This document shows, one piece after another, positions 20,701 to 33,300 of a stretch of DNA of 64,000 bases (position 1 is its first letter; every line of letters starts with the position of its first letter). Both the position numbers and the translations under genes were made by a program. The notes under the pieces were generated by a model. That model ran no database searches, was not told the DNA's origin, and worked only from the letters and a program-made list of their open reading frames with translations. Source of the stretch: Copromyces sp. CBS 386.78 (taxonomy: Eukaryota > Ascomycota > Sordariomycetes > Sordariales > Sordariaceae); contig MU839143.1 in the NCBI GenBank assembly GCA_030685235.1, positions 62,001-126,000 of the forward strand, read 5' to 3'.

Positions 20701-23700
20701 CAGAGATCAAGCATCTCCAAAATACCATTTGCCGGTTGGGGCCACCGGGCTGGGCCTCCTCCCCGCTCAACGCAGGGTCCATACCTCCGTCGTATGTTTC
20801 AAGGTTACCACGCAGTACGAAGTTTCCTGCCGCCGGCACACCCACTTTCTTCAACCAAGTTAGCCCCCCAGCAAAGAATGCGTTTGACAAGAATCTTTGA
20901 CCTCGAAACGTTCTTCACGATGCGTCGTTGAATCTTCCAGATATTTCATGATTGAATAAAAGCAACAAAGATGGTTTCTATGCAGCTGAAGTGTCCAACC
21001 ATGTTACAAGAACCGAGGGATGCGGCGCGTAGCAGCAGTACCTATGATACCATTTGGCGGTACAAAGCTCGTACGAACCAGCTCCGCGCGTTTTGGTACG
21101 ACAATTTCTTTCCTGTCCCTTGTCCTTTCTGGGACCACGCACGAAGAAGCCAAGAAAGAACCAATTCACAAAGGGTCCTGCATCGAAGCTTACCATGCAC
21201 CACGCGATGCAGCAGCATGCCAGCGCAGTCGGTGATGGTGAAATTGGCTGACCCAACACCACCAACCATCACCAACTCACGCACAACACCACCCCTCACA
21301 GAGGCTACAACTGAAGCGGCCGTTTAGACCGTTACACATGACAATTCAGCGCATGCTCTGCGCCGGCGGGGATGCCCTTGCGGAGGAGACTGGACGGTAT
21401 GGAGACGATGGATGCACTATCGGAAGTGTTCACCAGAGCCGCGAGTCTGTTGTATGCGTTTCTTCCGTTCGTTCCATCCGCTGCGGAAGGCTTGAAACCC
21501 ATCTTTTTGCGATAAAGGCTCTCTTGCCATGTTTTTCCCCCCTTCCCTTCCACTCACGCTGCCATCCATTTGGCCTCTCTATGACAGACAGATTCTGGTA
21601 CCGATCGTATGCGCCATACGTATGCCAGCCAAAATTTCCACACGAAAGCCAGAACTTGTTCAGTTCAACGGACACCCCGGAGCACCTTCGCTGCCCCTGA
21701 AGAAGAGGAAAAGGTCAAAAGAAAAAAAAATGGGATGAGGGGTCCAACAAGGGATTCAACCCCACCACCACAGGAGCTCCGCTACCCCTCCGTGGGTCCC
21801 CCACCAAATCCATCAACGCGCGAAATCCGGCGATGGTGACTGAGCCAGTTAAATGATGGGAACATATGGCGCTTTCCTTCATTCGTCCTTCCGTTACCCA
21901 GGGTAGGGTGGGGCTAACCCGTGGCCATTGCACCCACTCCGGTGAACGTTCGTCTGTTTCCTCCGCGACGTCATTCCCGCCTCTGACGTCATTGGTGGCA
22001 CCGCTTATGCATGGATCCTGGCATAACCTCCTTTGGGTTTGGCGTCCCGCTAGCCCGATAACCCCTTGGTGGACGCGACCAAAACGGTCCAAGCTTTGCC
22101 GCTCACCGTCCAATTGGGACTTCCGTTTTGGCACTTCGTCCAATCACAGTCCTTCGTCAAGGAAGGAACGACTTAACATCCTAAACCTTTACTTCCAAGT
22201 AGAAGTTACGATGACCTCTACGCCTTCCAAGTTGTAGACAGTGCCTTCCAAGTTAGCAAGTCTGGGAAATTGGATTTAACAAAAAGGCAATTCAGCTTTT
22301 GCTGCTGTGTAGAATCTCATTTTTCACTTTCCAACATGTCAACTTTCTTCCTCCAAAATTCCCCAAAAGATGGACAACTTGATTCGCATTATTTCCAACC
22401 ACCAACCTTCAACAACGAACACTACTGCGTATTACTGGACTCGAGCGCCGACCCGAGACCATCTACGATGACAAACATCTCCGGAGCTTTGATTGTTCTT
22501 TTGCGATCTAGACCTCACCGACCGGGTTTCGGCACAGCACGATGACGGTTTATGGGCACTCTACTTGCTCCATCCTTGGAAAGTCTGGCGAGGATCATCT
22601 CTTCTCTGACGAGTTCATGCCCCTATTCAGGCTCCCCAACAACAAGCCAACGATTACATGCCCTGGCGCCCGAACCGACACCTTGTCCATCCTGCAAACC
22701 GCCCGTTGTGGGACCTGCTTACGGCTTCCGTCGCTCCCCATGCCTCCCATGGGTCCGATGAGGGATCATCACCACGGCCGGCCTCATCAGTTACAGAGCA
22801 CAGTACCTACGATACGGACTCGAATTTGCAGTGTGTCACCCACAGCGTCTTTTTACGAGCCACAAACATCCATCTCATTTCCCTTTCTAACATGAGTGGT
22901 CGAGAAGAAGAATGACCCTTTGACCTGGGCCTCTCAACCTGAGCCAAGAAGAGCCTTTCATCCAGCACAGTACCCGACACAGCATTCACAGCTCCTGGCC
23001 AACCGCCCCTTCGGTTGATGAGACCCGCAAGAGAAATCCTATCTGTCCCAAAGTCCTCGCGTAGGAGCTGCTAGAGTGTGCTTTAGAAAATGCTTAGCAT
23101 GTTCTACCAGTGCGGCGCCAAGCAGAGATATGCTATGCAGACGCGTGTGAGACGGGGCGGGAATGGCATCACAGATGGCATCATGCTGCAACTACCTGGG
23201 ATATGTCTCGCATCTCTTTATGGTTTTGGGGCGAGGTTTTGTCTTGACGGGAATGAGGCGAGTGTCACTCCATCTACTGTTTGGTGCCCCTCTCCTTTCC
23301 CACTCCGATATATACTTGACCCGCTTTTGTCTTCTTCCACGGCTATCTAGGGTGTGCAGTACAAGAAGAGAGAGATTCTCAACCATTCTGCGCGAGCCGG
23401 CGCTGTCGCCGAGAAAGAAACGGTTCGAGGTGTCCCATCGGGATGCTTGTATCGGATTGTATTTTTCTAAGCACTGGCTTTATCGCCGTAACAAGTCAGA
23501 AGGCACTAATCGTCGGAGGCGGCCATACTTCCGACCCGCCCGTTTGGCGGAGAATGCGTTAGCACGGTAGCTGACATCCCCCGTCTTTAGGCGCCGTTTA
23601 GAGCCTCGCCGGCGGTGGGCAAGGGACATGAGACTGGTTGCAGCCTAGCCTGCCCAGCTCGGGGTTCGGACAGTTGCGTCGTGGGATAAGCATAACTCCA

Positions 23701-25180
23701 TGATAGCCAAGTCCGCGACAAGGGCCCTGTGGAGAGAGAGATACGAAAATCAAAACCCACCGGGAAACATGTCGACGGCCAGCCTGTCCAGTGGCTAGGT
23801 AGTCGCCGATAAATCTCGAGAACACGAACAGCTTGCAAACACACAAACTAAAATACACTTTGCGTTCGAGGAGAGGGGAAAGGTGAAGCGGTCCAAAATC
23901 CTGCGACCAACCTGCATGCACAGCAACACACACACATGCATAGTAACACCTTGTTCCGAGAAAAAAAAACCGGTTTTTGCCCTCCCCATTCGGATCCAGC
24001 TGGGCAGCAATCACACTCATGCTCTCTCCACATTTGCCGCAGGGAGGGGAGCACAAAAACGGGAGAAGAGCACATGGGTCGGACGGAAGAGCCAAGGAGA
24101 GCAAGCTCGCCGACAGGGTTGGTAAACGGCAGCACGGAACACCGTTCCTAGCTGAGGAAAGTGAGACAAGGCACGCGGAGACGGGAAGCTGTAACGGTAG
24201 GTTCGGCAGCATCAGATCGAGATAACGGAGGTAGGTCGGTAGAGCGATGCTTAAATCAAGCTACTCGGGAGCATATAAGGTGAGAGCGAGGTCTTACGGG
24301 GTTGAAAAGCTTCATGAAAAGGGGACAGTGGGATCTGAAGCGGCAAAAAAACCGACTCTTGTTCCTGGGGAGACCTCCGGACTACAGAGGCCAATGTATG
24401 CAGGACAACATCAGAATGAGAAGACCGCGCGCGAGACTTTTGATGAGATACAAATGAGCGCTTGTTGGCTTCTCAAGCAAGCAGCGGATTGCTCAAGGCC
24501 TTCATGAGAAGATCTCATATCAAAGGATTAGAGTTCAGGACTGACCAACATTCGATTACAACGAGAAAAGGCATCTAAAGAGCAGAGAATATATATAATT
24601 CAACGAGCGAGCAAAAAGGAACAGTAGGGAGCAAACTCATTACAAGGAGACAATATCCCATCCCATAATTTTTGACCCCCGAGAAATTTAGTTCACGGCC
24701 GGCCTCTCCTCGTTCACCACGACCGGCCTCTTTTAGCAAGACGCCCGTCATCGTGCCACCAGCCTCTCTTTGACACAATGCAGTGGGACGAACTCCACGA
24801 GCTCTCGAACAGAACCAGTGTGAATAAGTCCTCGGCCTGCCTCATTTATCCACAAGCCACATCAAAGGGGAAAACAGGACCACCCGGAAAGATGCCTGAG
24901 CCCTTATCCAGCGAGGAAGTGAAGACGGTGTGCATACATAATTTAAATTGTCAAGGCCATCATGAAGCCGTACCGACGATCATGACATAACACCCAGACC
25001 CCTACCCATCCTCCGGAGTAGATCTTCATCGGCGTTCCTGGTGTAGATCGGAGAATCAAATTATTGGTGGTGGGTCAAGCCCACTACGTAGGTACACTAC
25101 TACAGGAAAGGTGAACACATCGGTGAATAATAGGGAGAGATCCCGTCTCGAGGGTTAGTTAATGAGGACCATATTCTCAA

Positions 25181-25206
25181 GGACGGACGGACGGACGGAC
25201 GGACGG
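25181..25206. repeat. GGAC tetranucleotide microsatellite
   Basis: Six and a half uninterrupted GGAC units, continuing imperfectly as GGGCAGACGG. It lies in the gene-poor interval. Confidence 0.95.
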
Positions 25207-26729
25207 GCAGACGGAGGATAAGAACGGGAATTGTTATCGACGACAACTGAAGCCGTCTCAACATGAAACCTCTTGCTGTACTTTCGTGTAGACAGGTTTC
25301 GACATCAGCAGCTCAGGTAGGTAAATGTAATGTACCTTCAAAACGATCTCTGCCGAACCTCTAGTCAGAGCGGGAAAGCAGAACAATCATAAGACAAAAA
25401 AAACCGTTTTTTTTTTAAAATTTTTTTTTTTTTTTTCCATACTCTGTCTGGCACCCTTACTTAACGTGAAGCTTACCTATTAAATTATGACATCGAGAAG
25501 GCGGGACGTGGACGTGATGTAAATTGTACGTCCCGTCCTCCATCCATACATAAGGTAGGTCCCTCTGTAAGCGAGAGAGGGCAGACGGGCAGGGACGACG
25601 CGAGCTGGCCGTTTCGTCGACAACTAACTCTTTTCATCCCACTGAGTGCTCTCCATCGCTCCTTCTTGTACTTATACCTACCTTAGGTAGGTACCTTCCG
25701 ACCGAGAGTCCCGGGAAGGAGCGACCTGAGGGTCTGATCCGTGCCTGCCTGCCCTGGCTATCTTCCGCGAGCTTGTGAGTGCGAGAAAATATAAAACATG
25801 GGCAGGAATATCGACTTTAGACGTGGATATGGCATGCAAGCAAAGTGCTTGGCGTCCGTGTATTTTATACTACGCTGTGTTTGGCTACGTGTAAAGGTAG
25901 AAATGTGGAGTGGAATGTAAATGTGAAGAAGAAGAAGAAGAAAAAAAGAAACAGAAGTGCAATCGAGGTCTGGAAGAGGAAGATAAGGAAATCGAGCTGA
26001 CTGGTACATGACGTGGACCAAACGTTCGTGGTTTAGAGATGTGTTGACTTTCTGACCCATTGGCCGAGTGGACTTTTGGTGGTTGTCTCACGAGGATTGT
26101 CATTGATTAGGTAGGGGGTAGGTGGCCAAAAGGAGTATGTAGAGCAAGGGCAGAGGCGACATTGAACATGATATGCATGGACCCAGAAAGACCATTGACG
26201 AGGGATAGAACGGGGATCTATCTATCTACCTCTACTACCATAGTACCTGGTACCGTTCATCTCTATCCTTGTATTGTTTAGTGTATGTGAGTGTCGAGAG
26301 AGGGAGGAGGAAGTATGTGATCTAGGTCACCATGGGCCAAGATAGGTCGACGCAGGAAGGATAACGTGACAATTTGGAGACGAAGTATCAACACGGCCAC
26401 TCGACCCTGGACGGCATCTTCCATAGACGACTTGGTTTAGTAACGGCCATTGGGTACCACCCCCATGAAGAGACATGTGTGGTCAGTATGGTTGATCACA
26501 GTCGAGGGCCAAAATAGTGTTGTATGATGATTCGTATTCCGAAAGGACAACCGTACCCCATAGAGTCATGAGATGACAAAAGTAAACAAAGGCCCCTATA
26601 TACGTATGTATGAAGAACTAATCCAAAAACCGCCAGCCCAAACTCCGTTTCCCGCTTTGTATTACCATCTTCTGTATCTTTTTATATTCTTCGTCTTCTG
26701 ATCTGAACCCCAATATCATGCATATCCCC

Positions 26730-28151
26730 TCAGAAAATGACCTTGGAAGCAACAGTCAACAACCAAGCAGCATCATGCCACGTCCCGCCCTCCTCCTTGG
26801 GGGCAGGCACCTTCTCATCCACCAGCTTCGACAGCTGGGCATCCTCAAACCGCTTCTGCTCCCTCCTCTGCTTATCATGCGGCCTCCTCCTGGCTCCCTG
26901 ACTCGACGAGTCCGTCTCAGTCGTCGACCCATCGTCATCCTCCGTCGACTGTCCCTCCGAGTGTTGTCTGCTACCACCATACGCCAGATGCTGGTCATCA
27001 TCCTCATCGCGGTCAGAGTCCGAAGAATCCTCCTCGTCGTCCTCCTCGACGGCAAACAGCTGAACACCCAGCACGCGCCCGAACCAAGAGCCGATGTTGC
27101 GGTCCTTGACTAGACGGCGGACGGCGATCTCGTCTTCGACCATGGAGATGGCGGCGTCGTTTTCGAGCAGCAGTTGTTGCTGGTTGTAGTGGGCCAGCTC
27201 GAGCTTCTCGTCGATGTTGACAAAGTCCGGGCCGGGCCCGTTGGTGTCCTCGTCGTCCTCTTCTGTGATGCCCACCTCGTGGTGTTGTTGGTGGTGGTAC
27301 ATGCCGTGGTGGTGGAAGTAACCGGCGCTGTGCTCGAGGGCGTGGCGCTCGTTGGGAGTGCGGGCGAGCTGGGTCCGGCTGCCGGTGCGGCTGTGGGAAC
27401 GGCTGCCCAGACGGCTGTGGATGGGCGAGGTGGTGTAGTACTCATCGTCAATGATGTTGTTGCCGGTGGTGATCACTAGGCTGCCTCGTCGTGAGGCGTT
27501 GCGGCTGGCGTTGCGGGAGACCACGCGGCTGCCGATGCCGGGGATGCCGTTGCCGGTGGTGTTTTGGAGGAGCAGTTCGCGCTCGCGGGCGAGCTCTCTT
27601 TCAAAGGCCTCCTCTTCGGCGTTGTGTAGGCCGGTCAGGGAGGTCGAGCTGGCGCGGGAGGCGAGCCATGATTGGCCCTTGGACTCGCGGGTCTCGGTGG
27701 AGATGAGGGCACCGGCGCGGAGGAGCCAGTCGGACAGGTTGCGTTCGTTGTCGGCGGCGACGGCGGCGGCACTACGGCGCGTGTGTGTGGGGGAAGCGGC
27801 CCCGCTCTTGCTGCCGAGGTGGGTGGTCGACTTGGACTTGGGGAGTCTGGCGGCCGGAACAGACTTACCACGGGAGTGGTTCATACCGGTGCCGGTCATG
27901 GTAGAGGTGCGGGCGGGGTGGGGACCGGGCGAATGGGAGATCAGACGAGGGGTCGCCGGAGCAGATTTGCCCTGGAGGTACGAAGTGGTGTGGGACACGG
28001 GCTCGAACTGTTGTCCGTACTGCTCGAGAAAGTCATCGTTGTCGATGGGGAGCTTGGAGGTCAAGGGAGCAAGGGAGAGGTGGTTGAGGTTTGGTGAGGA
28101 GCGGTTCTTGCGCCGGGCGGCGTGCGAGTGTTGGTTGTAGGCCACGTCCAT
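26730..28151 (-). CDS. Low-complexity fungal protein, probably DUF3984 family
   Basis: Single-exon frame of 473 residues. The start ATG gives MDVAYNQHSHAARRKNRSSPNLNHLSLAPLTSKLP, a conserved-looking N-terminus that I associate, from memory, with the ascomycete DUF3984 family; the family call is not verified. The middle is rich in Arg/Ser repeats (SRNASRNASRRGS; RLGSRSHSRTGSRT, possible phosphosites) and contains NLSDWLLRAGALISTE. Towards the C-terminus a helical segment (IDEKLELAHYNQQQLLLENDAAISMVEDEIAVRRLVKDRNIGSWFGRVLG) and an acidic Asp/Glu/Ser zone precede a basic tail. There are no membrane segments or catalytic motifs. The product is largely disordered and probably regulatory. It is transcribed divergently from elp1 across a 2.2 kb gap. 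Confidence 0.8.
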   Translation of the reverse strand: MDVAYNQHSHAARRKNRSSPNLNHLSLAPLTSKLPIDNDDFLEQYGQQFEPVSHTTSYLQGKSAPATPRLISHSPGPHPARTSTMTGTGMNHSRGKSVPAARLPKSKSTTHLGSKSGAASPTHTRRSAAAVAADNERNLSDWLLRAGALISTETRESKGQSWLASRASSTSLTGLHNAEEEAFERELARERELLLQNTTGNGIPGIGSRVVSRNASRNASRRGSLVITTGNNIIDDEYYTTSPIHSRLGSRSHSRTGSRTQLARTPNERHALEHSAGYFHHHGMYHHQQHHEVGITEEDDEDTNGPGPDFVNIDEKLELAHYNQQQLLLENDAAISMVEDEIAVRRLVKDRNIGSWFGRVLGVQLFAVEEDDEEDSSDSDRDEDDDQHLAYGGSRQHSEGQSTEDDDGSTTETDSSSQGARRRPHDKQRREQKRFEDAQLSKLVDEKVPAPKEEGGTWHDAAWLLTVASKVIF

Positions 28152-29996
28152 GATGATGGTAGTAATGATTCAATTCACTCGTTTGGAAACAGGTATGGAT
28201 TGGATTGGAGGTGGCAGACAGTCCGGGGTAGATATAAAGATAAGAACAATCCGGGGAAGCTGTGATTCAGATAGCAAGCGGTGTAACCACCCGCTCGCAA
28301 TAATATTGTTGACGTTATGGAGCGGCGCGGGGACCAGGAACAGGGGCGACACTCTTAGTTGTATAGATCCCAGATATCCTAGATGTTGAGAGCGTAATGG
28401 AGTACGTAAGATGAAGCAAAGAAGAGGCCCGTCCGTGATGTGTCGGTCGATGGTTGGGTATAAATATCGGATTGGAGATGTTGAGTTTGGACGATGCCAG
28501 TGAGAGGTTAGGCCAGTGCAGATGCTGGCATGGAGATGGTCGGGTGCAATGCCGATGCGACCAAACTTGTGAAGCCGAATTCGTCCGGTCTATTCCTTCG
28601 CCTCGTTTGCTACTAGTCAAAGCAGTGTAGTGTATGAGTCTAAAAATCTTGGAGATGATGGATGTGACAGATGGAAAGAGCGTTGATGAATGGATGAATG
28701 GAATTGCCCTGTTTATGTATTTGTTTTGATTAGGTTATTACGAACGATACATTGCTCGGAGTTGTTCTGTCCCCGAGGTGCAAAGCTCGAGCAAAGCGGC
28801 AGACCGCGATGCTCTGCGATTGGTCAGATGAGACGGAGCTGTAGTGGCGCCACCGTCAAAGCTTCTGGACCTCACCCGCTGCACACACTTTGACTGCGAT
28901 ACCTACGGCAGACGTTTTCCTGCTTCCTCCTCCAGCCACACAGACAAGTCGAACGCATATAAGGTAACAAATTTGAGATTGAAGCTGCATCTATCTCCCT
29001 TGCTGTTCCTGCTGCTGTAACACCCCAAAACACTGCTGTCAGTGACTTGTCATGACTGTTCCTGGCTACCGGTGAATATCGACTTACAGATCAAGGCATT
29101 CAACGGCGGTTACCTGTAGCACTGCAGAGGGTCCTCGAACGATATCAGATGTTTTTTTCGGCCAGTTCCTGTAGCTGCAAACTGGGTTTACTGTCTGTCG
29201 TCTCTGCGTCTCCAGTACCACCGCAGTCAAAACACCATCTTTCGATCGAGTGCGTCAGATATTGGAGATCGCTTCAGCGCAATTCACTCAAGCGGCTGCT
29301 GCCCAGAGAAGACGAGATCCGCAACAAGTCGCGTTCTCGACTGTCATTCGTCCATTCATCACTGAGAAGGAGGGGCGAAAAAAGTGCGACATTCTGAAAA
29401 CCGAAAACAGTCGAACAAGGAAACTGCAACTCGAGCCGAAAGAAACTGTCGCTCCCTGCAACTGCAACTGAAAAGCGGAAAGACCAGAAAAAAGAGGGGC
29501 AATTGGGCACTTCCACATCCAATCTGCTGCTGCAAAGAAACAGTACAGTCAACCTCGAGTTCATCGACAAGCCTGAACCCCTCTTTCCACTTCACCGAGT
29601 GCTTGAAAGTGACAAGGCTACCAACGTTTGACTGGTCTATCAAAGTTGGTCACTGGACTTGTGAGACCTCGAAAGCTCACCACTCAGAGTCAACCTCTTG
29701 AGACATTCTGTAGGCCAATTCTAACTGGTAGGTACGGACTCTTATTTTCTCTACACTATCTCTTGGCTTATCCATTCGCTACACCACAAACACAGTTCTA
29801 TCAAGGTGGGTGATACCAAAAGTCAACATCAAGCTTCACCTTGCAGAAGACACTGCACTACACCACACCCTATGCACATACACTGCACCTACACTTGCTC
29901 ATCTTGCCCTTACATACATTTACCCCATCTCAATGTAATGCAAAAGCTTCGGATATTCTCCGTTCACACGTAATTGCCACCCTACCATTTTCTTAT

Positions 29997-30029
<33 letters not shown>

Positions 30030-30365
30030 CCAATTTTCACTCTGAGATGGTCTTGTCGTTGGCAGTTCTTAAGCCGCCGAATATTTCCGAACAATACGAC
30101 CATATGAGCCTCTTACACGATCTGAACCCCATCTGAACCCCTAGATCTCCATTCAAAATCCTTGACTTCACCCCTTTCCCTTTTAGCCGAACCACATCCG
30201 TTCATACATCACATATAGAAAAGTGAATCTCACACTAGGTCTGATACACCTCTAGGTACCCCCATCCAGTATAGCAGCCTTAAGCCGCAAAGACCGAACG
30301 ACTCCAGCCTTTGCTTAGGTAGAAGAGAATAGGCCAGCCATTGACACATATCGGCTGTCTGGAAA
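28152..30365. other. Divergent intergenic region between DUF3984-like gene and elp1
   Basis: 2.2 kb serving as 5' flank for both neighbours. It includes a 30-T run at 29999-30028, an upstream pyrimidine-rich CACTACACC/ACACATTT region near elp1 and several short frames without support. No RNA gene was recognised. Confidence 0.5.
29999..30028. repeat. Poly(T) tract of 30
   Basis: Thirty consecutive T about 340 bp upstream of the elp1 start. Poly(dA:dT) tracts of this kind disfavour nucleosomes in fungal promoters, so it may be a promoter element of elp1. It could equally be a retroposed poly(A) relic, though no adjoining element is visible. Confidence 0.9.
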
Positions 30366-33300
30366 ATGCGGAACTTGCGCAACATCGGGCACGGCGCATA
30401 CAAGCGTCGTGAACCCCTGCCCTCCATCTCGGCCTCCTGCTGGGACGTATCCCGCGATGAGATTATCCTTGCTCATGGCCCTACCCAAGACTTCCCCCGA
30501 GTCGAGCTGGTGAGGCTCGTGAAGGACTCTTCTGAACCTTCGAACCTGTAAGACACTTACTTCACACAACACTTGATCACCATCATCATGTGTTCTTGTT
30601 TTTTCAGCTTGGATACGTAAGAATAAAAACTAAGACTCGGTATAATTTCTCTGTAGTGAATCCAAACCAGTAGCATCATGGGATGCCGCCCCCGTCCTCA
30701 GCCAGAATGGCTCAGAAGAGCCAGACACTATCAAAAGCCTGCACCACTTCCCCGACACCCTCACAACATGCCTCATCATGGCCGGCGGCGACATCGTCAC
30801 CGTTGTGGAGTCCGACGACGACTACGGCACACCCGGTGAAGCCCACGTCGAAATAGTCGGCACCCTCTCCCCCTCCGTCTCCAGCGCCCGCTGGTCCCCG
30901 GACGAAGAACTCCTCGTCGCCTGCACCGGCGACGGCCAAGTCCTTTTCATGAGCCGCACCTTCGACGTCATCACCTCCGCCATCATGACCGACGACGACC
31001 TCAAGCTGTCCAAGCACGTCTCCGTCGGCTGGGGCAAGAAGGAAACCCAGTTCCAGGGCAGGGGCGCCAAAGCCAAGGCTTTGCGTGACCCTACCATTCC
31101 CGAGAAGGTTGATGAGGGCAGATTGAGCAAAAATGACGACGGAAAGAGATGCACCATCAGCTGGCGCGGCGACGGCGCTTATGTGGCTGTTAACTTCTTC
31201 TCCCCGGGGAGCGGCAACAGGAGGGTCATCCGCGTGTACAACCGCGACGGAGAGCTAGACAGCGTCAGCGAGCCGGTCGATGGTTTGGAGGGGAGCCTCA
31301 GCTGGCGGCCTGAGGGGAACCTGATGGCTGGTATCCAGCGTTTCGCCGATGGTCATGTGGATGTCGTCTTCTTTGAGAGAAACGGGCTCAGACATGGGCA
31401 GTTCACGCTCCAGATCCCCAAGGACCAGCCGGAGGCTGCGGAGGACTTGGCGCTCGAGTGGAACGCGGACTCGACTGTCCTCGCTGTTGTCATGAGAGAT
31501 AGGGTGCAGCTTTACACCATGGGTAATTATCACTGGTATTTGAAGCAGGAGATACCTTGTGCCGAATACGCCCAGGTCGAGGGACGCTGGACGCTGCCTT
31601 GGTTCTCGTGGCATGCTGAGAAACCGCTTCTTTTCGCCGTTGCCGCTCCTGGTACGCAATCATTCATTACCTTCTATCAAACACCTTACTTGGTTCATAA
31701 GCTGACGTGACACACATTTACAGAAAGAGCCGTCTGGTTCGAATTCATCCTGTCCATCGCCCGCGGTCCCATGTGCGGTGGTATGGGCGATGTCGCAGTT
31801 ATCGACGGACGCACCGTCAAGTTCACTCCCTTCCAGACAGCCAACGTTCCCCCTCCCATGGCCCTCTACGACGTCGAGGTGGACTACCCCGTAACAGACA
31901 TTGCCTTTTCCAAGGACGGCTCGCAGATGGCCGTCTTGCACCAAAAGGGCATGCACCTCTTTGCCCTTGAAAAGCAAGGGCCTGCTGGTCGTCGTGCCGC
32001 TCCGAAGTTGCTCAAGACCATCCCGCTTGACAACTTCGAGAACAAGTGTCAGCTACAGATCGCCTTCGCGGCTCCTTCCCAGGTTCAGGTTCTCTCGCAG
32101 GATGATTTCCAGCTGCAGATAACCGGCTGGGACTTTGACCAAGAGCTGATGCTGGGCGAAGTTGGCGTTGGTCTGCAGGCTGTCACTCTGACTTCTGCCG
32201 ATGAAACTTCAGCTGAGGAAGGCACGGTCGTTCAGGATCGCCAGCGCAACATCACCCGCATTTCCAGCGAGGGCAATGGCGAGACTGTTGTGCTGGGCAA
32301 GTTTCCTGCTCTCCTCCCATGGGCTACCTACACGACCTTTGAAGACCAGTTCATCGCTTTTGGCTTGTCCCGGAATGGCCATCTCTACGCCAACTCTCGC
32401 CTGTTGGTCAAGAACTGCACATCCTTCGTCGTCACTGACAAGCATCTCATCTACACGACCAGCAACCACTTTGTCAAGTTCATTCACTTGACGGCCAACG
32501 TCGACGAACTCGACGTGCCTCTGGATGATCCTGAGACCGATGAGCGTTGCAGAAGCATCGAGCGTGGAGGCCGTCTCGTCACGGCTATGCCTTCCAGGAT
32601 GAGCATCGTGCTCCAAATGCCTCGCGGCAATCTCGAGACCATCTACCCCCGTGCCATGGTCCTGGCTGGCATCAGACAACTGGTCGAGCAAAAGGAGTAT
32701 GGTGCTGCCTTTGCCACATGCCGCACCCAGCGTGTGGACATGAACCTTCTCTATGACCACCGTACCGAGCAATTCCTTGAGAACGTCGGTCTCTTCCTTG
32801 ACCAGGTCAAGAACGCAGCCGACATTGACTTGTTCCTGTCCACCCTCAAGGAGGAAGACGTCACGCAAACTATGTACCGCAATACCAAGGCCGGCGTCGT
32901 CACAGCCACTACTCAGCAGCCGGCGGCCCTGACCACTGCTCCCAAGGCCAGCAAAATCAACACCATCTGCGACGCCGTCCTGCACAGCTTGAAGGCCAAG
33001 AAGAACGCCAACCTGCAAAACATCATCACCGCCCACGTCTGCAAGAACCCTCCCGCCCTCTCGGACGGTCTGCAGGTGGTGGCCTCCCTCATGGAAGAAG
33101 ACGAAACCCTAGCCGAGCGTGCAGTCGAGCACATCTGCTTCCTGGTCGACATCAACAAGCTCTACGACCACGCCCTCTCGCTCTACAACCTCGAGCTGAC
33201 CCTGCTCGTCGCCCAACAATCGCAGCGCGATCCACGTGAATACCTCCCCTTCATCCAGTCCCTGCACAAGATGAACCCTCTCCGCCGGCAATTCACCATC

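Larger units (their letters stand above)
16790..26729. other. Ten-kilobase region without a supported protein gene
   Basis: GC-balanced, not RIPed, and densely filled with short overlapping frames of 60-200 codons in all phases. Examples are 18588-18914 (-), 20397-20931 (+, two phases), 21715-22143 (-) and 23598-24212 (-). None shows a domain or a chain of in-frame spliced exons that I can defend. I also saw no tRNA or 5S rRNA signature. The first 1-1.5 kb is presumably the promoter and leader of hpt-1. The last 0.5-1 kb is the 3' UTR of the gene ending at 26730. The middle may hold long non-coding transcripts or a multi-intron gene that I failed to assemble. Simple sequence includes an 18-G run (17728-17745), T/A runs near 19340-19370 and 25400-25437, and a GGAC array (25181-25206). 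Confidence 0.5.

Noticed and set aside
20397..20931. Two overlapping plus-strand frames of 167 and 164 codons, and an opposing minus frame at 20666-20890
   Set aside because: Mutually overlapping in different phases, with no domain; coding signal is ambiguous.
23598..24212. 204-codon minus-strand frame with Cys/Leu-rich segments
   Set aside because: Three overlapping frames occur here; composition is Pro/Leu/Ser with no recognisable motif or signal peptide pattern.
27451..28140. 229-codon plus-strand frame
   Set aside because: Antisense shadow of the DUF3984-like gene.
32209..33036. 275-codon minus-strand frame inside elp1
   Set aside because: Antisense shadow produced by the C-ending codon bias of elp1.
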